A DNA stretch of 64,000 bases from Pedobacter sp. SL55. Its GTDB lineage: Bacteria; Bacteroidota; Bacteroidia; Sphingobacteriales; Sphingobacteriaceae. Positions 25,695-34,457 of the stretch are shown here, in pieces (positions within the stretch are counted from its first letter, which is position 1; the number at the start of each line of letters is the position of its first letter). Both the position numbers and the translations under genes were made by a program. The notes under the pieces are model-generated. The model had not been told where the DNA came from. It did not search any database and saw nothing but the letters and a program-made list of their open reading frames with translations. The stretch spans positions 3,286,001 to 3,350,000 of the forward strand of contig NZ_CP113059.1 in assembly GCF_026625705.1 (NCBI RefSeq), written 5' to 3'.

Positions 25695-26582
25695 TTAAAA
25701 ACTCTTTACAATATTGTTGTGCAAAGTTTTTGGGCTCCAATGTCCGCTAGCGATAATTCTTCTCACACACATTAACGGATCGTTTTCATCACGCTTATCA
25801 GCTAAAGCAAATGCCATTTTAAAGCCCCTTTTCTTTAACTCTGGAAAACCTTCCTTGTTCCATAAGCCAAACGGATAAGCAAAGTATTCGATCTTTTTAC
25901 CAGTAATCTCTTCCAATTTCTTTGTAGGCTTATCTAATTGTTCTTCCCAATCTTTACCTGTGTATTTTTTAAAGTTTTTATGGTCGTAAGTATGGCTACC
26001 AATGGTATTGCCTTCGTCTGCAAGCTGCTTAATCTGATCGGCGCTCATGTAGTTTACAAATTTTCCTTTTTTACCAATAGAAACCGTCATGATAAAATAA
26101 GCAGCCTTGTAACCGTATTTTTTTAAGGTTGGGTTTACTACCGTAAATTGATCTAAAACGGTATCATCAAAGGTCAACATGATCGGTTTTTTAGGTAACG
26201 GTTTGCCTTCGTTTAAATACGCATAAAGCTGATCTGGTAAAATGGTGTGGTAGCCACTATCAGACAACATCTTCATTTGATCTTTGAAGTTCTGTATTTC
26301 TACCGTATAATCTTTACCCATTGCACCATCGGTAGCTCTCCAGTTACGTACTTGGTGGTAACACAAAATAGGTACTTGCGGTCTAGCTAAAATGGTTTTG
26401 GCATCAGCTACTTTAATATTTTTGGTATCAATATGCGTAGCGTTATTTTCATTTGTTGCGGCTTCTGCAGAAGTTTCAACACTATCTTTAACATCGCTTG
26501 TTTTACTAGACTGCGATTTAGATTGGCATCCGACACCGTAAAATAGCGCCATTGCAATTAGAGGTAAGAAAAATTTCTTCAT
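25695..26582 (-). CDS. Polysaccharide deacetylase lipoprotein (copy 1)
   Basis: 295 residues from MKKFFLPLIAM (three residues shorter than the longest frame), with a lipoprotein signal ending YGVGCQSK. The NodB motifs are TFDDTVLDQF, GSHTYDHKNF and EYFAYPFGLW, closely matching copy 2 next door, including the unusual Thr after the Asp pair. Ala/Ser/Thr/Asn-rich linkers follow the lipobox in both. The paralogues probably act on the same or related glycans in the periplasm or at the outer membrane. Confidence 0.88.
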   Translation of the reverse strand: MKKFFLPLIAMALFYGVGCQSKSQSSKTSDVKDSVETSAEAATNENNATHIDTKNIKVADAKTILARPQVPILCYHQVRNWRATDGAMGKDYTVEIQNFKDQMKMLSDSGYHTILPDQLYAYLNEGKPLPKKPIMLTFDDTVLDQFTVVNPTLKKYGYKAAYFIMTVSIGKKGKFVNYMSADQIKQLADEGNTIGSHTYDHKNFKKYTGKDWEEQLDKPTKKLEEITGKKIEYFAYPFGLWNKEGFPELKKRGFKMAFALADKRDENDPLMCVRRIIASGHWSPKTLHNNIVKSF

Positions 26583-26832
26583 TAAGTACATTATAAGTAA
26601 GCAAAACTAAGCAATAACCTTATAATTGATAGCGGTGTTGATAAAATAATTGTAGCTATTTTTTATTCGGTTTTAAAAAATAATCAGTTAAAAAATAGAG
26701 AAGTTGATAAAAATGTCAACTTGTTTAATTTAAACCCAAACTCACTTAATTATTACATAAGAAACAACAGCAAGATTTCATTTTTGAATTAAATTAGCAT
26801 TTTTAAAAACCACACTTAACTAATTTATAAGA

Positions 26833-29335
26833 ATGAAGAAAATTTACTTTTTTTCTTTGTTGGGCTTACTTTCTGCAAGTAATGTTTTAGCGCAAACCAA
26901 AACCATTACCACTACAGAAACTGTTGAAGCACCGCAAAAAGCCAATTACCAACAAGCGGCAAGGTTTTCGCCAAGCAAAATCAAGAAAATGATTTACTCT
27001 ACTGCTGTAGATCCGCATTGGTTAAAACAGGGCAACCGTTTTTGGTACGAATATGAAACGCCTAGCGGAAAAAGCTGGTACATCGTAGACCCATCTTCTA
27101 AAAGCAAAAAAGCACTTTTTGATGCTGAAAAACTAGCTGCAGAAATTACCTTAATTATACGTGATCCCTTTGATGGACAACATTTGCCCATTGAGAACCT
27201 GAAATTTAGTGATGATGAAAAAAGTATCACATTTGAAATTAAAAGTACCATTGAAGAAGTAAAACCTGATAGGAAAGACAAAAAAGCTGCAGATTCGATG
27301 CAGAAAAAGATCTTCAAGTTTCAGTATGAATTAGCTGGACAAAAATTAACTGAAATTAAAAACTACAAAAAAGCTAAGCCAAAACCAAGTTGGGGAGCTG
27401 TAGCGCCAGACTCGTCTGCAATTGTGTTTACCCGTAATTACAATTTGTTTTGGATGGATAAAGCCAATTATCAAAAAGCGTTGAAAAACGAAGAAGATAA
27501 TTATTGTAGAGCATCAACTAACCAAAGAAGGGGTAAAGTATTACTCTTTTGGTAGTGATGGAAGCGGAGAAAATAACGAGGAAGTAATTAAAAACGATAA
27601 GAAACGTAGAAGAGCTTTCGTTTTGTGGTCGCCAGATTCTAAATATTTTGTGATCCAGCGTTCTGATAGCCGCAAAGTTAAGGACCTTTGGGTAATTAAT
27701 AGTGTTTCGGCTGGCAGGCCAACGCTAGAAACTTACAAATATCAAATGCCAGGCGAGGCCGAAGCGCCAAAAGATGAAGTGTGGTTGTTTGATTTTGCTG
27801 CTAAAACTGGGAGAAAGTTAAATGTGGCTGCGTTTAAAGATCAAAGCTTAAATACTTACAGCAAGCCTGCACTTAATTCGGATAGGGACAATGAATTTCG
27901 CCCTGCGTTATGGCTAGGAGACAACAATAAGTTTTACATGGGCCGCACCAGCCGCGACTTAAAACGTATTGATATTTGTGTAGTTGATGTAAAAAGTGGA
28001 ACGGTTAAACCTGTAATAGAAGAACGATTTAATACTTATGTAGAAGTGCAGCGCCCCGGTTTGGTAAACGGTGGTAAAGAACTAATTCACTGGAGCGAAC
28101 GTGATGGTTGGGGCCACTTTTACCTGTTTGATGAAAACGGCAAGCTAAAAAATCAAATTACCAAAGGTTCTTTCCATTGCGAAGACATTGTAAATATCGA
28201 TGAGAAAGCAAGAGTGCTTTATTTTACTGCCAACGGTAGAGAAGCTAAGGAAGATCCATATTACTATCACTTATATCGTGTAAATTTTGATGGTTCTGGT
28301 TTGAAACTGTTAAATGCTGGAGATTTTGATCATGCGGCAAGTATGAATGATGCTGGGCGCTTCTTCGTTAACAACTATTCGAGAGTGAATACGGTTCCAA
28401 AATCTACCTTGTACGATAACAATGGCATGAAAGTAATGGAACTGGAAACCGCTGATTTATCGTTATTGATGGCCGCCGGATACAAATTTCCCGAGCCATT
28501 TAAAGTTAAAGCAGACGATGGCATTACCGATTTATATGGCGTAATGTACAAGCCTTTCAACTTTGATGCAACTAAAAAATATCCTGTAATCGAATATGTG
28601 TATCCGGGTCCACAAACAGAAGCGGTAAACAAATCTTTCGGTAAAAGTATGGATAGAACAGATCGCTTGGCGCAATTAGGTTACGTTGTGGTTACCGTGG
28701 GCAATAGGGGCGGGCATCCGGCCCGATCTAAATGGTACCATACTTACGGTTATGGCAACTTGCGTGATTATGGTTTGGCAGATAAAAAAGCAACCATCGA
28801 GCAACTGGCAGATAAATATTCGTATATCGATGCCAATAAAGTTGGTATTACTGGCCACTCTGGTGGTGGTTTTATGTCTACCGCTGCCATGTTGGTTTAT
28901 CCAGATTTCTTTAAAGTTGCAGTTTCTAATGCTGGTAACCACGATAACAGTATTTATAACCGTTGGTGGAGCGAAAAACACCATGGCGTAAAAGAAATTG
29001 TTTCGTTAAAAGGCGATACTTCTTTCAAGTATTCGATAGATAAAAACCCAGATTTGGCAAAAAACCTAAAAGGACATTTGTTATTGATGCATGGCGACGT
29101 AGATAACAATGTACATCCGGCGGGAAGTATTCGCGTTGCCAATGCTTTAATTAAAGCGGGTAAACGTTTCGATTTTATTTTGGTTCCTGGCCAGCGCCAC
29201 GGTTTTGGCGACATGACAGAATACATGTTCTGGCGTTTGGCAGATTATTTCAATAACCACTTGTTGGGCGATTTTACGCAATCTACCAACGTAAATATGA
29301 CCGAAATGGACAGGGAAGTAGAACGAAAGAATTAA
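26833..29335 (+). pseudogene. DPP-IV-like S9 peptidase, interrupted by a frameshift
   Basis: A secreted dipeptidyl-peptidase-IV-type enzyme (S9B) of about 830 residues. The first frame (26833-27555) gives a signal peptide ending SNVLAQ and the first propeller blades. The second frame resumes with IVEHQLTKEGVKYYSFGSDG at 27503 and runs to 29335. One extra base in 27498-27502 explains the break. The triad is intact in the second half: Ser in GHSGGGFMS, Asp in HGDVDNNVHP, His in GQRHGFGDM. High conservation on both sides suggests a recent event or a sequencing error. A functional enzyme would remove X-Pro or X-Ala dipeptides outside the cytoplasm. Confidence 0.85.
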
Positions 29336-29355
29336 TTAACCCAATTTAGCTATTG

Positions 29356-29388
29356 ATCCTCGGTAACTCGTTTATCGAGGATTTTTTG
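29356..29388 (+). terminator. Terminator after the DPP-IV gene
   Basis: ATCCTCG at 29356-29362 pairs with CGAGGAT at 29376-29382 around a 13-base loop, followed by TTTTTG. It closes the peptidase transcript just before the cassette region. Confidence 0.82.
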
Positions 29389-29424
29389 TTTTCGAAATTA
29401 TGCGTTGTTTCGTTTTAGCTTGAC

Positions 29425-29514
29425 AGTTAACGGTTTGGGTATTGGCGTAGTGGCGGATTTTTAGCACAAAAGTTCAATCGAAGAACTTCAGCCCCGCTTT
29501 TGGCAATACCTTGT
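29425..29514 (-). other. attC-like site, distal half (interrupted by an IS1182-type remnant)
   Basis: On the minus strand the arm GGTATTGCC (29502-29510) pairs with GCCAATACC (29437-29446 region), and the segment ends in the core GTTAACT (29425-29431). Flanking words match the intact site at 33586-33718 (GGTATTGGCG arm). The partner core CGCTAAC lies at 30037-30043, beyond about 0.5 kb of IS-derived DNA. This appears to be the last recombination site of the array. Confidence 0.6.
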
Positions 29515-29904
29515 GTTTGTGGAGTTGCAAGCCGAATGTTGTGGCAGGGCAACCAAGTTTAAGAAACTGGACGATAGTGTCCACAAGGCTTTGTACGATG
29601 AGATGCACGAAAAATTGAATCATAGCCCAAACTACATCCGTTTTCTGGACAAGCGGCGCAGTTTCCGTGTGAGCCTGTTCTGGGTACATTGCTTAATTAC
29701 CACAACATGAAAAGGGTAAACACAAGGGGTATAGCAAATGCGAACAAACACGTTCTAATGGCGGCCCTTACGTACAATCTGAAGAAATACCTGAAGTTTA
29801 TCAGCAAAAAAGTTTACCGCAATGCGCAAATACTAAACCTGCCAAAGGGAGAGTGCTGGTTTTTCGAAAACAGCATTAACTGGGCCTACATATCTTCGAA
29901 TTGA
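29513..29904 (+). pseudogene. IS1182-family transposase, C-terminal remnant with frameshift
   Basis: Two frames carry the C-terminal end of an IS1182-type transposase. The first (from 29513) reads DDSVHKALYDEMHEKL. The second reads EPVLGTLLNYHNMKRVNTRG, then ANKHVLMAALTYNLKKYLKF. They join only if the frame changes near 29670, and the N-terminal two thirds are absent, so it cannot be active. The second frame ends at 29904. Confidence 0.75.
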
Positions 29905-30032
29905 GCCCTTCAAAAAATCGAATTATTTTCTACCATCAAAAAAACAAACACGCTTAAATCGCTCCAAAATAGGTTGCTTTTTGTGCTGATTTTTGGATTG
30001 TTATCGAAAATGCAGGGTTGTGCAACAGTTAC
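29515..30032. mobile_element. Remnant of an IS1182-type insertion within an attC-like site
   Basis: IS-derived DNA lies between two copies of CCTTGT (29509-29514 and 30033-30038), which could be a 6-bp target duplication or chance. It contains the C-terminal transposase remnant and an unassigned AT-rich tail (29905-30032) ending GTGCAACAGTTAC. The left end lies in coding sequence, so the element is truncated. Confidence 0.55.
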
Positions 30033-30043
30033 CCTTGTTAGCG
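30033..30043 (-). other. attC-like core (R''), start of the split last site
   Basis: On the minus strand CGCTAAC (30043-30037) follows the partial cassette gene, and the gene's TAA stop lies inside this core. It continues AAGG into the CCTTGT repeat bordering the IS1182 remnant. Its reverse complement, GTTAGCG, would be expected at the start of the same cassette, which is missing. Confidence 0.5.
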
Positions 30044-30238
30044 GTTCGTTTTTTTGTCATTCCACTCTTTTATATGTTCTTCAATTCGCAATTTGTCAAT
30101 TGGTAGTCTTTGCTCAAATGTTCCAAGCATCTTCAAATAGTCTGACTTAGAAAAATTGAATTCTCCAAACTTGTCAAACCATTCTACTGTCGAGCCAACT
30201 TTTTCCGCTTCCCATTCTTTCGTTTTGTCAATACCTAT
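30038..30238 (-). CDS. Partial cassette gene of unknown function, 5' end removed by IS3 insertion
   Basis: The minus-strand frame continues from the IS3-family element and encodes 66 host residues beginning IGIDKTKEWEAEKVGSTVEW and ending EWNDKKTNR. The residues before that come from the IS end, so the true N-terminus is lost. It is charged and probably helical and was not recognised. The stop codon lies inside the attC-like core, as in compact gene cassettes. Confidence 0.5.
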   Translation of the reverse strand: MGIDKTKEWEAEKVGSTVEWFDKFGEFNFSKSDYLKMLGTFEQRLPIDKLRIEEHIKEWNDKKTNR

Positions 30239-30303
30239 TGTATGCTTCCCCGAAATTGGTCCGATTAAAAATAGAAAAAAGACACTATTTTTAATTAACA
30301 ATT

Positions 30304-30570
30304 ATGAAAACAACACAATTTACAGAGGCACAGATTGTTTCAATATTGAGACAGCATGAAAAAGGCGTTAAGGTAACAGATATTGCCAGAGCAAACGGCA
30401 TATCAGAGAAGACCTTCTATCGATGGCGAAGCAAATATGGCGGGATGGAAATTAACGATCTCAAACGCCTAAAGGAACTTGAGGCAGAAAACTCCAAGCT
30501 GAAACGGATGTATACCGATCTGGCACTTTTGAACGATGCGCTAAAGGATCTGATTGAAAAAAAGCTTTAG
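30304..30570 (+). CDS. IS3-family transposase OrfA (helix-turn-helix subunit)
   Basis: 88 residues: HTH_8-type domain ([37 protein letters not shown]) followed by a leucine-zipper-like coiled coil ([20 protein letters not shown]). OrfA binds the element ends. Near its 3' end the codons GAA AAA AAG form the slippery heptamer A_AAA_AAG (30558-30564), where -1 frameshifting would make the OrfAB transposase. Confidence 0.9.
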   Translation: MKTTQFTEAQIVSILRQHEKGVKVTDIARANGISEKTFYRWRSKYGGMEINDLKRLKELEAENSKLKRMYTDLALLNDALKDLIEKKL

Positions 30571-31382
30571 CGCCTTGCGATAAAAAAGAAGCTGTTACTT
30601 TTCTGCTTGTCGAACATCAGATCAGTAAGCGCAAGGCTTGTGATAGCATTAAAATCTCAAGAAGCAGCTTCAGTTACTTGGCCCGCATAAAGCAGGATGA
30701 CAAGTACATTGAACTATTAAATGGTTTGACAGAAAAGCACGTAAGCATAGGTTTTTGGCAATGCTACCATCGGATAAGAAAGTCAGGGGAAATGATCAAC
30801 CATAAAAAACTCTACAGGATTTACACCGCACTAAAACTGAACATAAGAAGAAGGGCTAAAAAAAGATTGCCAGCAAGGGTAAAACAGGCTTTGTTCCAGC
30901 CCGGCAAAATCAACGAGGTCTGGAGCATAGATTTTATGAGTGACAGCTTATGGGATGGCAGAAAAATAAGGTTATTGAACGTGATTGATGATTTTAACAG
31001 GGAAGTTTTAACGATAGAAACAGACACATCGCTGCCAACATTACGGGTAATAAGGAGTTTGGAAGAAATCGCCCAGCAAAGGGGTTATCCCAAAATGATA
31101 AGGGTTGACAACGGGCCAGAATTTATTAGTGCAAAACTGGATATTTGGAGCAAGGAAAATAAGATCCAACTTGTGTTCATTCAGCCTGGTGAGCCCACGC
31201 AAAATGCTTATATCGAAAGGTTAAACGGAACTTTCAGAAGGGATATATTAAATGCCTACGTATTTAAATCAATTCAGGAAGTAAGAACAATAAGTGAAGA
31301 ATGGATGAATGACTATAACTATAGTAGGCCACATAGAGCACTCAAAAATAAAACACCAATAGAATACAAATTATGCCAATAA
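30564..31382 (+). CDS. IS3-family transposase OrfB (DDE integrase domain), made by -1 frameshift
   Basis: Reading from GCT 30564, just after the slippery A_AAA_AAG, the -1 frame is open to 31382 without an ATG near its start, as expected for an OrfAB fusion. It shows the DDE core: Asp in WSIDFMSD, Asp in RVDNGPEF and Glu in NAYIERLNG, with [11 protein letters not shown] near the end. [16 protein letters not shown] suggests the IS407-like subgroup. All catalytic residues are present, so it may be active. Confidence 0.88.
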   Translation, partial: ALAPCDKKEAVTFLLVEHQISKRKACDSIKISRSSFSYLARIKQDDKYIELLNGLTEKHVSIGFWQCYHRIRKSGEMINHKKLYRIYTALKLNIRRRAKKRLPARVKQALFQPGKINEVWSIDFMSDSLWDGRKIRLLNVIDDFNREVLTIETDTSLPTLRVIRSLEEIAQQRGYPKMIRVDNGPEFISAKLDIWSKENKIQLVFIQPGEPTQNAYIERLNGTFRRDILNAYVFKSIQEVRTISEEWMNDYNYSRPHRALKNKTPIEYKLCQ

Positions 31383-31428
31383 ATTCTATTTTTGATTGGT
31401 ACGAAATTTAGGGAAGCACACACAATTA

Positions 31429-31466
31429 ACCACGTCACCCGCCATTGAGCCAAGCGCCTGTTAGCT
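31429..31466 (-). other. attC-like half-site (R'' end of cassette 3), cut by the IS3 element
   Basis: On the minus strand AGCTAAC (31466-31460) follows the oxygenase-WD40 gene and continues CAGGCGCTTGGCTCAATGGC, matching the arm of the complete site at 35437-35568 (CAGGCGTTTGGCAAAAGTGG). The IS3 end lies a few bases further on and the second half is missing. AGCTAAC is the exact complement of GTTAGCT at 33586-33592, at the other end of this cassette. Confidence 0.7.
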
Positions 31467-31485
31467 GTGGTTTTTTCTTCTGTTG

Positions 31486-32850
31486 TCATAGTTTCCAAGT
31501 TTTAATTGTCCCGTCATACGATGCACTTAATATTGTCTTGTTGTCTAAAAGTTCGATTGATTGCACAAAATTTTGATGTTCAAGTTCTGAAATTAGTTGT
31601 CCGTCTAAACTCCAAATTCTAACTTTATTATCTTCTCCACCTGTTGCAAACCGTTTGTCGTCAATAAATTTAATTGTTCTAATAATTCCAATATGTGCCT
31701 TGAATGTCATTATTTCTTGTTCTTGGTAATTGTCGGTCAAAGTTCGGATAGAAATTTCACCATTCAAACTTCCGCTGATGAGTTGTCTTGTTTGCTTATT
31801 GTAAGCAAGACTAATAATTGGGTCGCTTTCTTGAAAAGTATTGATTGATTTTTCTATTTCGCAATTCCATATTTTTATTGAGTTGTCTTCCGAACTTGAA
31901 GCAATAATGTTTTCGCCAAGTTTTATGACTTGCCAAACCCAATTTGTGTGTTCTTTAAAAGTTCTTAAAACAGTTCCGTCAAGTTCAAATATTTTGATGG
32001 AATTGTCTCCACTACTTGAAGCGAAAGTGTTGTTGTCTAAACGGCACAACGAAAGCACAATTGCCGAATGAGCTTTTATTTTATTTAATATTTTGTAGTC
32101 TTTCCAAACGATTACTTGTCGGTCTCTTGAACCCGAAATAAAAATGTCGTCATTCATTTTCTCAATACACAAAATCGAATTTTGATGTCCTTGCAGAGAT
32201 TGCTTTTGTTCTCCTGAAACAGTCCAAGCCTTTATTTCTTTGTCCCTGCCACCACTTAGAATTGTGTTGTCGTCAATTTTGAGTAGTGACCATATGTAGC
32301 CCAAATGACCAGTAAAAGGTTCTTTGCTAATTTCGGTTTCTTTTTTTGAATATAGAATATCGCTTCTTAAAACAAATTTTTCGCCTTTCGTTAAAACTTC
32401 TCCTTCGTGCCAAACATTGTGGTCAAAAACAATTAGGTCGCCTTGTTTGGGAATGTATGAAGCCCAAATTTCATTCGTTTCCTTTGTTTTGAAAAATAAA
32501 GTTCGTCCACCTTCAAATTCAGTTGCACTGTTCAAATAAATCATAAACGTCAACTTTGATTGGGTTGTGTCGTTTCGATAGTGAACACCATCAAGATGTC
32601 TGTGGAAATATTGGTTAGCTGAATATTTGCAAAATCTAAGTCTGTTATTCAATTCTTTTAAATGCCAAACTCCATTTTCGGCTTGAATAACTGAGTTTAT
32701 TTCGATTGTCTCAGGCAGATAAGGTTTTACTTTTTCAAAGAGTTGGTTAGCTAAAGCATCATTGTCCATTACAAATCTATCGTTGTTCCTGTAATAGGTT
32801 GGATAATTTAAAATAGCTTTTTGAAATGAGTTTATAATGTTCGTATTCAA
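31486..32850 (-). CDS. 2OG-Fe(II) prolyl-hydroxylase-like oxygenase fused to a seven-bladed WD40 propeller
   Basis: 454 residues. The N-terminal domain (about 1-175) resembles prolyl 4-hydroxylase: iron ligands in QYFHRHLDGVH (HxD) and VWHEGEVLTKG (distal His), with Arg in FVLRSDILY for 2OG. Residues about 178-454 are seven WD40 repeats, recognisable by endings such as KEIKAW, QVIVW, NSIKIF, NSIKIW, KVRIW and TIKTW. The propeller probably selects a protein partner for hydroxylation (inference). It is the last gene of an attC-bounded cassette shared with an HD-domain gene. This domain pairing is unusual. Confidence 0.85.
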   Translation of the reverse strand: MNTNIINSFQKAILNYPTYYRNNDRFVMDNDALANQLFEKVKPYLPETIEINSVIQAENGVWHLKELNNRLRFCKYSANQYFHRHLDGVHYRNDTTQSKLTFMIYLNSATEFEGGRTLFFKTKETNEIWASYIPKQGDLIVFDHNVWHEGEVLTKGEKFVLRSDILYSKKETEISKEPFTGHLGYIWSLLKIDDNTILSGGRDKEIKAWTVSGEQKQSLQGHQNSILCIEKMNDDIFISGSRDRQVIVWKDYKILNKIKAHSAIVLSLCRLDNNTFASSSGDNSIKIFELDGTVLRTFKEHTNWVWQVIKLGENIIASSSEDNSIKIWNCEIEKSINTFQESDPIISLAYNKQTRQLISGSLNGEISIRTLTDNYQEQEIMTFKAHIGIIRTIKFIDDKRFATGGEDNKVRIWSLDGQLISELEHQNFVQSIELLDNKTILSASYDGTIKTWKL

Positions 32851-32949
32851 TAATTTTTCGCATTCAGTTTTTGAAAAAAGAGATGGAATTACAAAACAAG
32901 TAAAGTTTGTATCCTAGTAGAATATTCTGTATTTCAATTTTAGATGTTA

Positions 32950-33585
32950 TCAAAGTAATTCTATTTCCTTTTGTATGTTCTGTTTGGCTTGCCTTTCAAA
33001 TTTCTTGTAAAAAAAGTCCGTTTTAAATATTTTGTCCATTGACAAAAAATGATTTAAAACTTTCTTTCGTCCTGGATTATAAACGAAATCAGAATAAATC
33101 GAATATTCCTTTCTTACGTTTTTATAATACAATGAATATATTTCCCAATTCTGTCCTAAAATAGAAAGGTCGGCATCAGTAAAATAATTTGTGTCGCTAT
33201 CAGTTGATTTTATATGTGATTTTGTTGCTAAAATTTGGTTTTTGCAAAGTTCTATTGTATCAAGAGAAACCGAAATTTGCTTCAGCCGTTTTTCAGCAAG
33301 TTCAGCACTTTTTTCTTCATTGTCTGATTTCAGAGAATTGGAAACTATGTCGTGGTAATAAAGAGTAAACAAAATGGTGTTCCAATTTTGTATTTCGTTT
33401 TTCACTTCTGTCAGTTGCGTTAGTAGGTTGTCAAGGTGATGTAAAGTATGATAATGTCTTTTTTTGCTTGAATAGTTTTTCTCGATTTCAGTCCATAGTT
33501 CGTTTGTCAGACTGTCGCTGTCTGTGTAGTTTGTCAAAAGTTCTATGAATGTTTCTTTTAGCACGGTCGTCTTTTTTAAAATCAC
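32950..33585 (-). CDS. HD-domain predicted metal-dependent phosphohydrolase
   Basis: About 205-211 residues. The HD-superfamily pattern is visible: RHYHTLHHLDNLL (first His), LYYHDIVSNSL (His-Asp pair) and YFTDADLSILG (distal Asp). It resembles a widespread family annotated as predicted HD phosphohydrolase, probably acting on a small phosphorylated substrate. The start is uncertain: GTG 33585 directly abuts the cassette core GTTAGCT, and GTG 33564 (VLKETFIELL) fits the family better. Placement right behind the core is typical of gene cassettes. Confidence 0.78.
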   Translation of the reverse strand: MILKKTTVLKETFIELLTNYTDSDSLTNELWTEIEKNYSSKKRHYHTLHHLDNLLTQLTEVKNEIQNWNTILFTLYYHDIVSNSLKSDNEEKSAELAEKRLKQISVSLDTIELCKNQILATKSHIKSTDSDTNYFTDADLSILGQNWEIYSLYYKNVRKEYSIYSDFVYNPGRKKVLNHFLSMDKIFKTDFFYKKFERQAKQNIQKEIELL

Positions 33586-33718
33586 AGCTAACGGTTCGGG
33601 TATTGGCGTTGTAGGGGAAATCAGGGAACGTCAGCCCAACCCAGTACCAATGCTAAATTGAAATACAAATGTTGAGCCTTTGACTGTCAGCCCCTATAAC
33701 GCCAATACCTTGTTGGGC
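33586..33718 (-). other. Complete attC-like recombination site between cassettes 2 and 3
   Basis: A 133-bp imperfect palindrome. On the minus strand it opens with core GCCCAAC (fits RYYYAAC) at 33718-33712 and closes with GTTAGCT at 33592-33586. Inside, GGTATTGGCGTTATAGGGG-type arms at about 33691-33710 and 33600-33617 pair over 19 bp with one mismatch. GTCAGCCCC words in the interior recall Vibrio cholerae repeats. It lies directly between two genes and contains no ORF. Confidence 0.75.
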
Positions 33719-33725
33719 GTAGTTG

Positions 33726-34457
33726 TTATTTTCGTTTCGCTCTGTCTGCAATTAGCTGTTTTATAAATTCAGGAAGTTCAATTTTGTTATGGTCAGCTAT
33801 CACTTTCAAAGCATCATAATATTTGATTTCGTCACCGTTCCATTGAAGGTCAAGTCGTCTAACTTGTTCCATTGCAATATGGTTGTAGTTTGCTGGGCTG
33901 CCCCAATAGCATTGCATACAAACTGGTGGTTTCTTCTCCGTTTTCCAATTGTCGCAATGTTCACAACTCCATGATTTTGCTCGGTTGCAAGAACCACACA
34001 ACAACATAAAATGTTCAGGCTCTCGGTCTGTTGTGTCGCCACCAACTTCATACGGAACTCTGTGGTCAACTTGTAAATAACGTTCTTCAAATTGTCCGTT
34101 ACAAACTTGGCAACGTCCGCCACAAGCTATAAATAACGAGTGTTTGAAGTCTTTTGAAAACAAAATACGTCCTGCAACTCGGTTGGTTTGTAAAGATGCA
34201 AGGTCGCCAAACTTATAAGCCGCAATTGATTTGTCGTCTCTTGATTTTATCTTGAAAGTTTCAAGCGGTATTCCTGCCTCACGAACATCTCTTGCCGCTC
34301 TTGGTGGATGATTATAGCCATAAGTTTTTTCAAGGTCTTCAGTTGTAATGAAGCCGTGAGCCAAAATATGGTCAATAACAACTTTTGCTCTTTTGTTGGT
34401 GATGGATTGAACGTATTCCAAAAATTCTTTGGGGTAAACTCGTTTTTGTTCTGACAT
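33726..34457 (-). CDS. HNH endonuclease, probable restriction enzyme partner of the adjacent methylase
   Basis: 243 residues. The N-terminal part looks like a winged helix (VIDHILAHGFITTEDLEKTY). An HNH nuclease motif follows: CGGRCQVCNGQFEERYLQVD, then HRVPYEVGGDTTD, LCGSCNRAKS, with further zinc-type Cys pairs WSCEHC and VCMQCYWG. Its ATG shares one base with the methylase stop (TAATG), so the two are translationally coupled. Methylase plus HNH nuclease suggests a type II restriction-modification pair. The recognition sequence cannot be read from the protein. Confidence 0.85.
   Translation of the reverse strand: MSEQKRVYPKEFLEYVQSITNKRAKVVIDHILAHGFITTEDLEKTYGYNHPPRAARDVREAGIPLETFKIKSRDDKSIAAYKFGDLASLQTNRVAGRILFSKDFKHSLFIACGGRCQVCNGQFEERYLQVDHRVPYEVGGDTTDREPEHFMLLCGSCNRAKSWSCEHCDNWKTEKKPPVCMQCYWGSPANYNHIAMEQVRRLDLQWNGDEIKYYDALKVIADHNKIELPEFIKQLIADRAKRK

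Larger units (their letters stand above)
30239..31422 (+). mobile_element. IS3-family insertion sequence, apparently complete
   Basis: A 1184-bp element bounded by imperfect terminal inverted repeats: left end TGTATGCTTCCCCGAAATTG and right-end complement TGTGTGCTTCCCTAAATTTC, both then containing AAAAATAGAA. It carries orfA and orfB in the -1 frame arrangement of IS3 elements. No identical target duplication is seen (CTAT left, CAAT right), so flanking DNA was probably deleted after insertion. Confidence 0.85.

Noticed and set aside
30235..31426. 4-bp target duplication around the IS3 element
   Set aside because: Left CTAT and right CAAT differ; flanking genes also show a deletion, so no duplication can be claimed.
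32851..32949. Hidden attC-like site between the HD and oxygenase genes
   Set aside because: No GTTRRRY/RYYYAAC cores or complementary arms were found in this gap.
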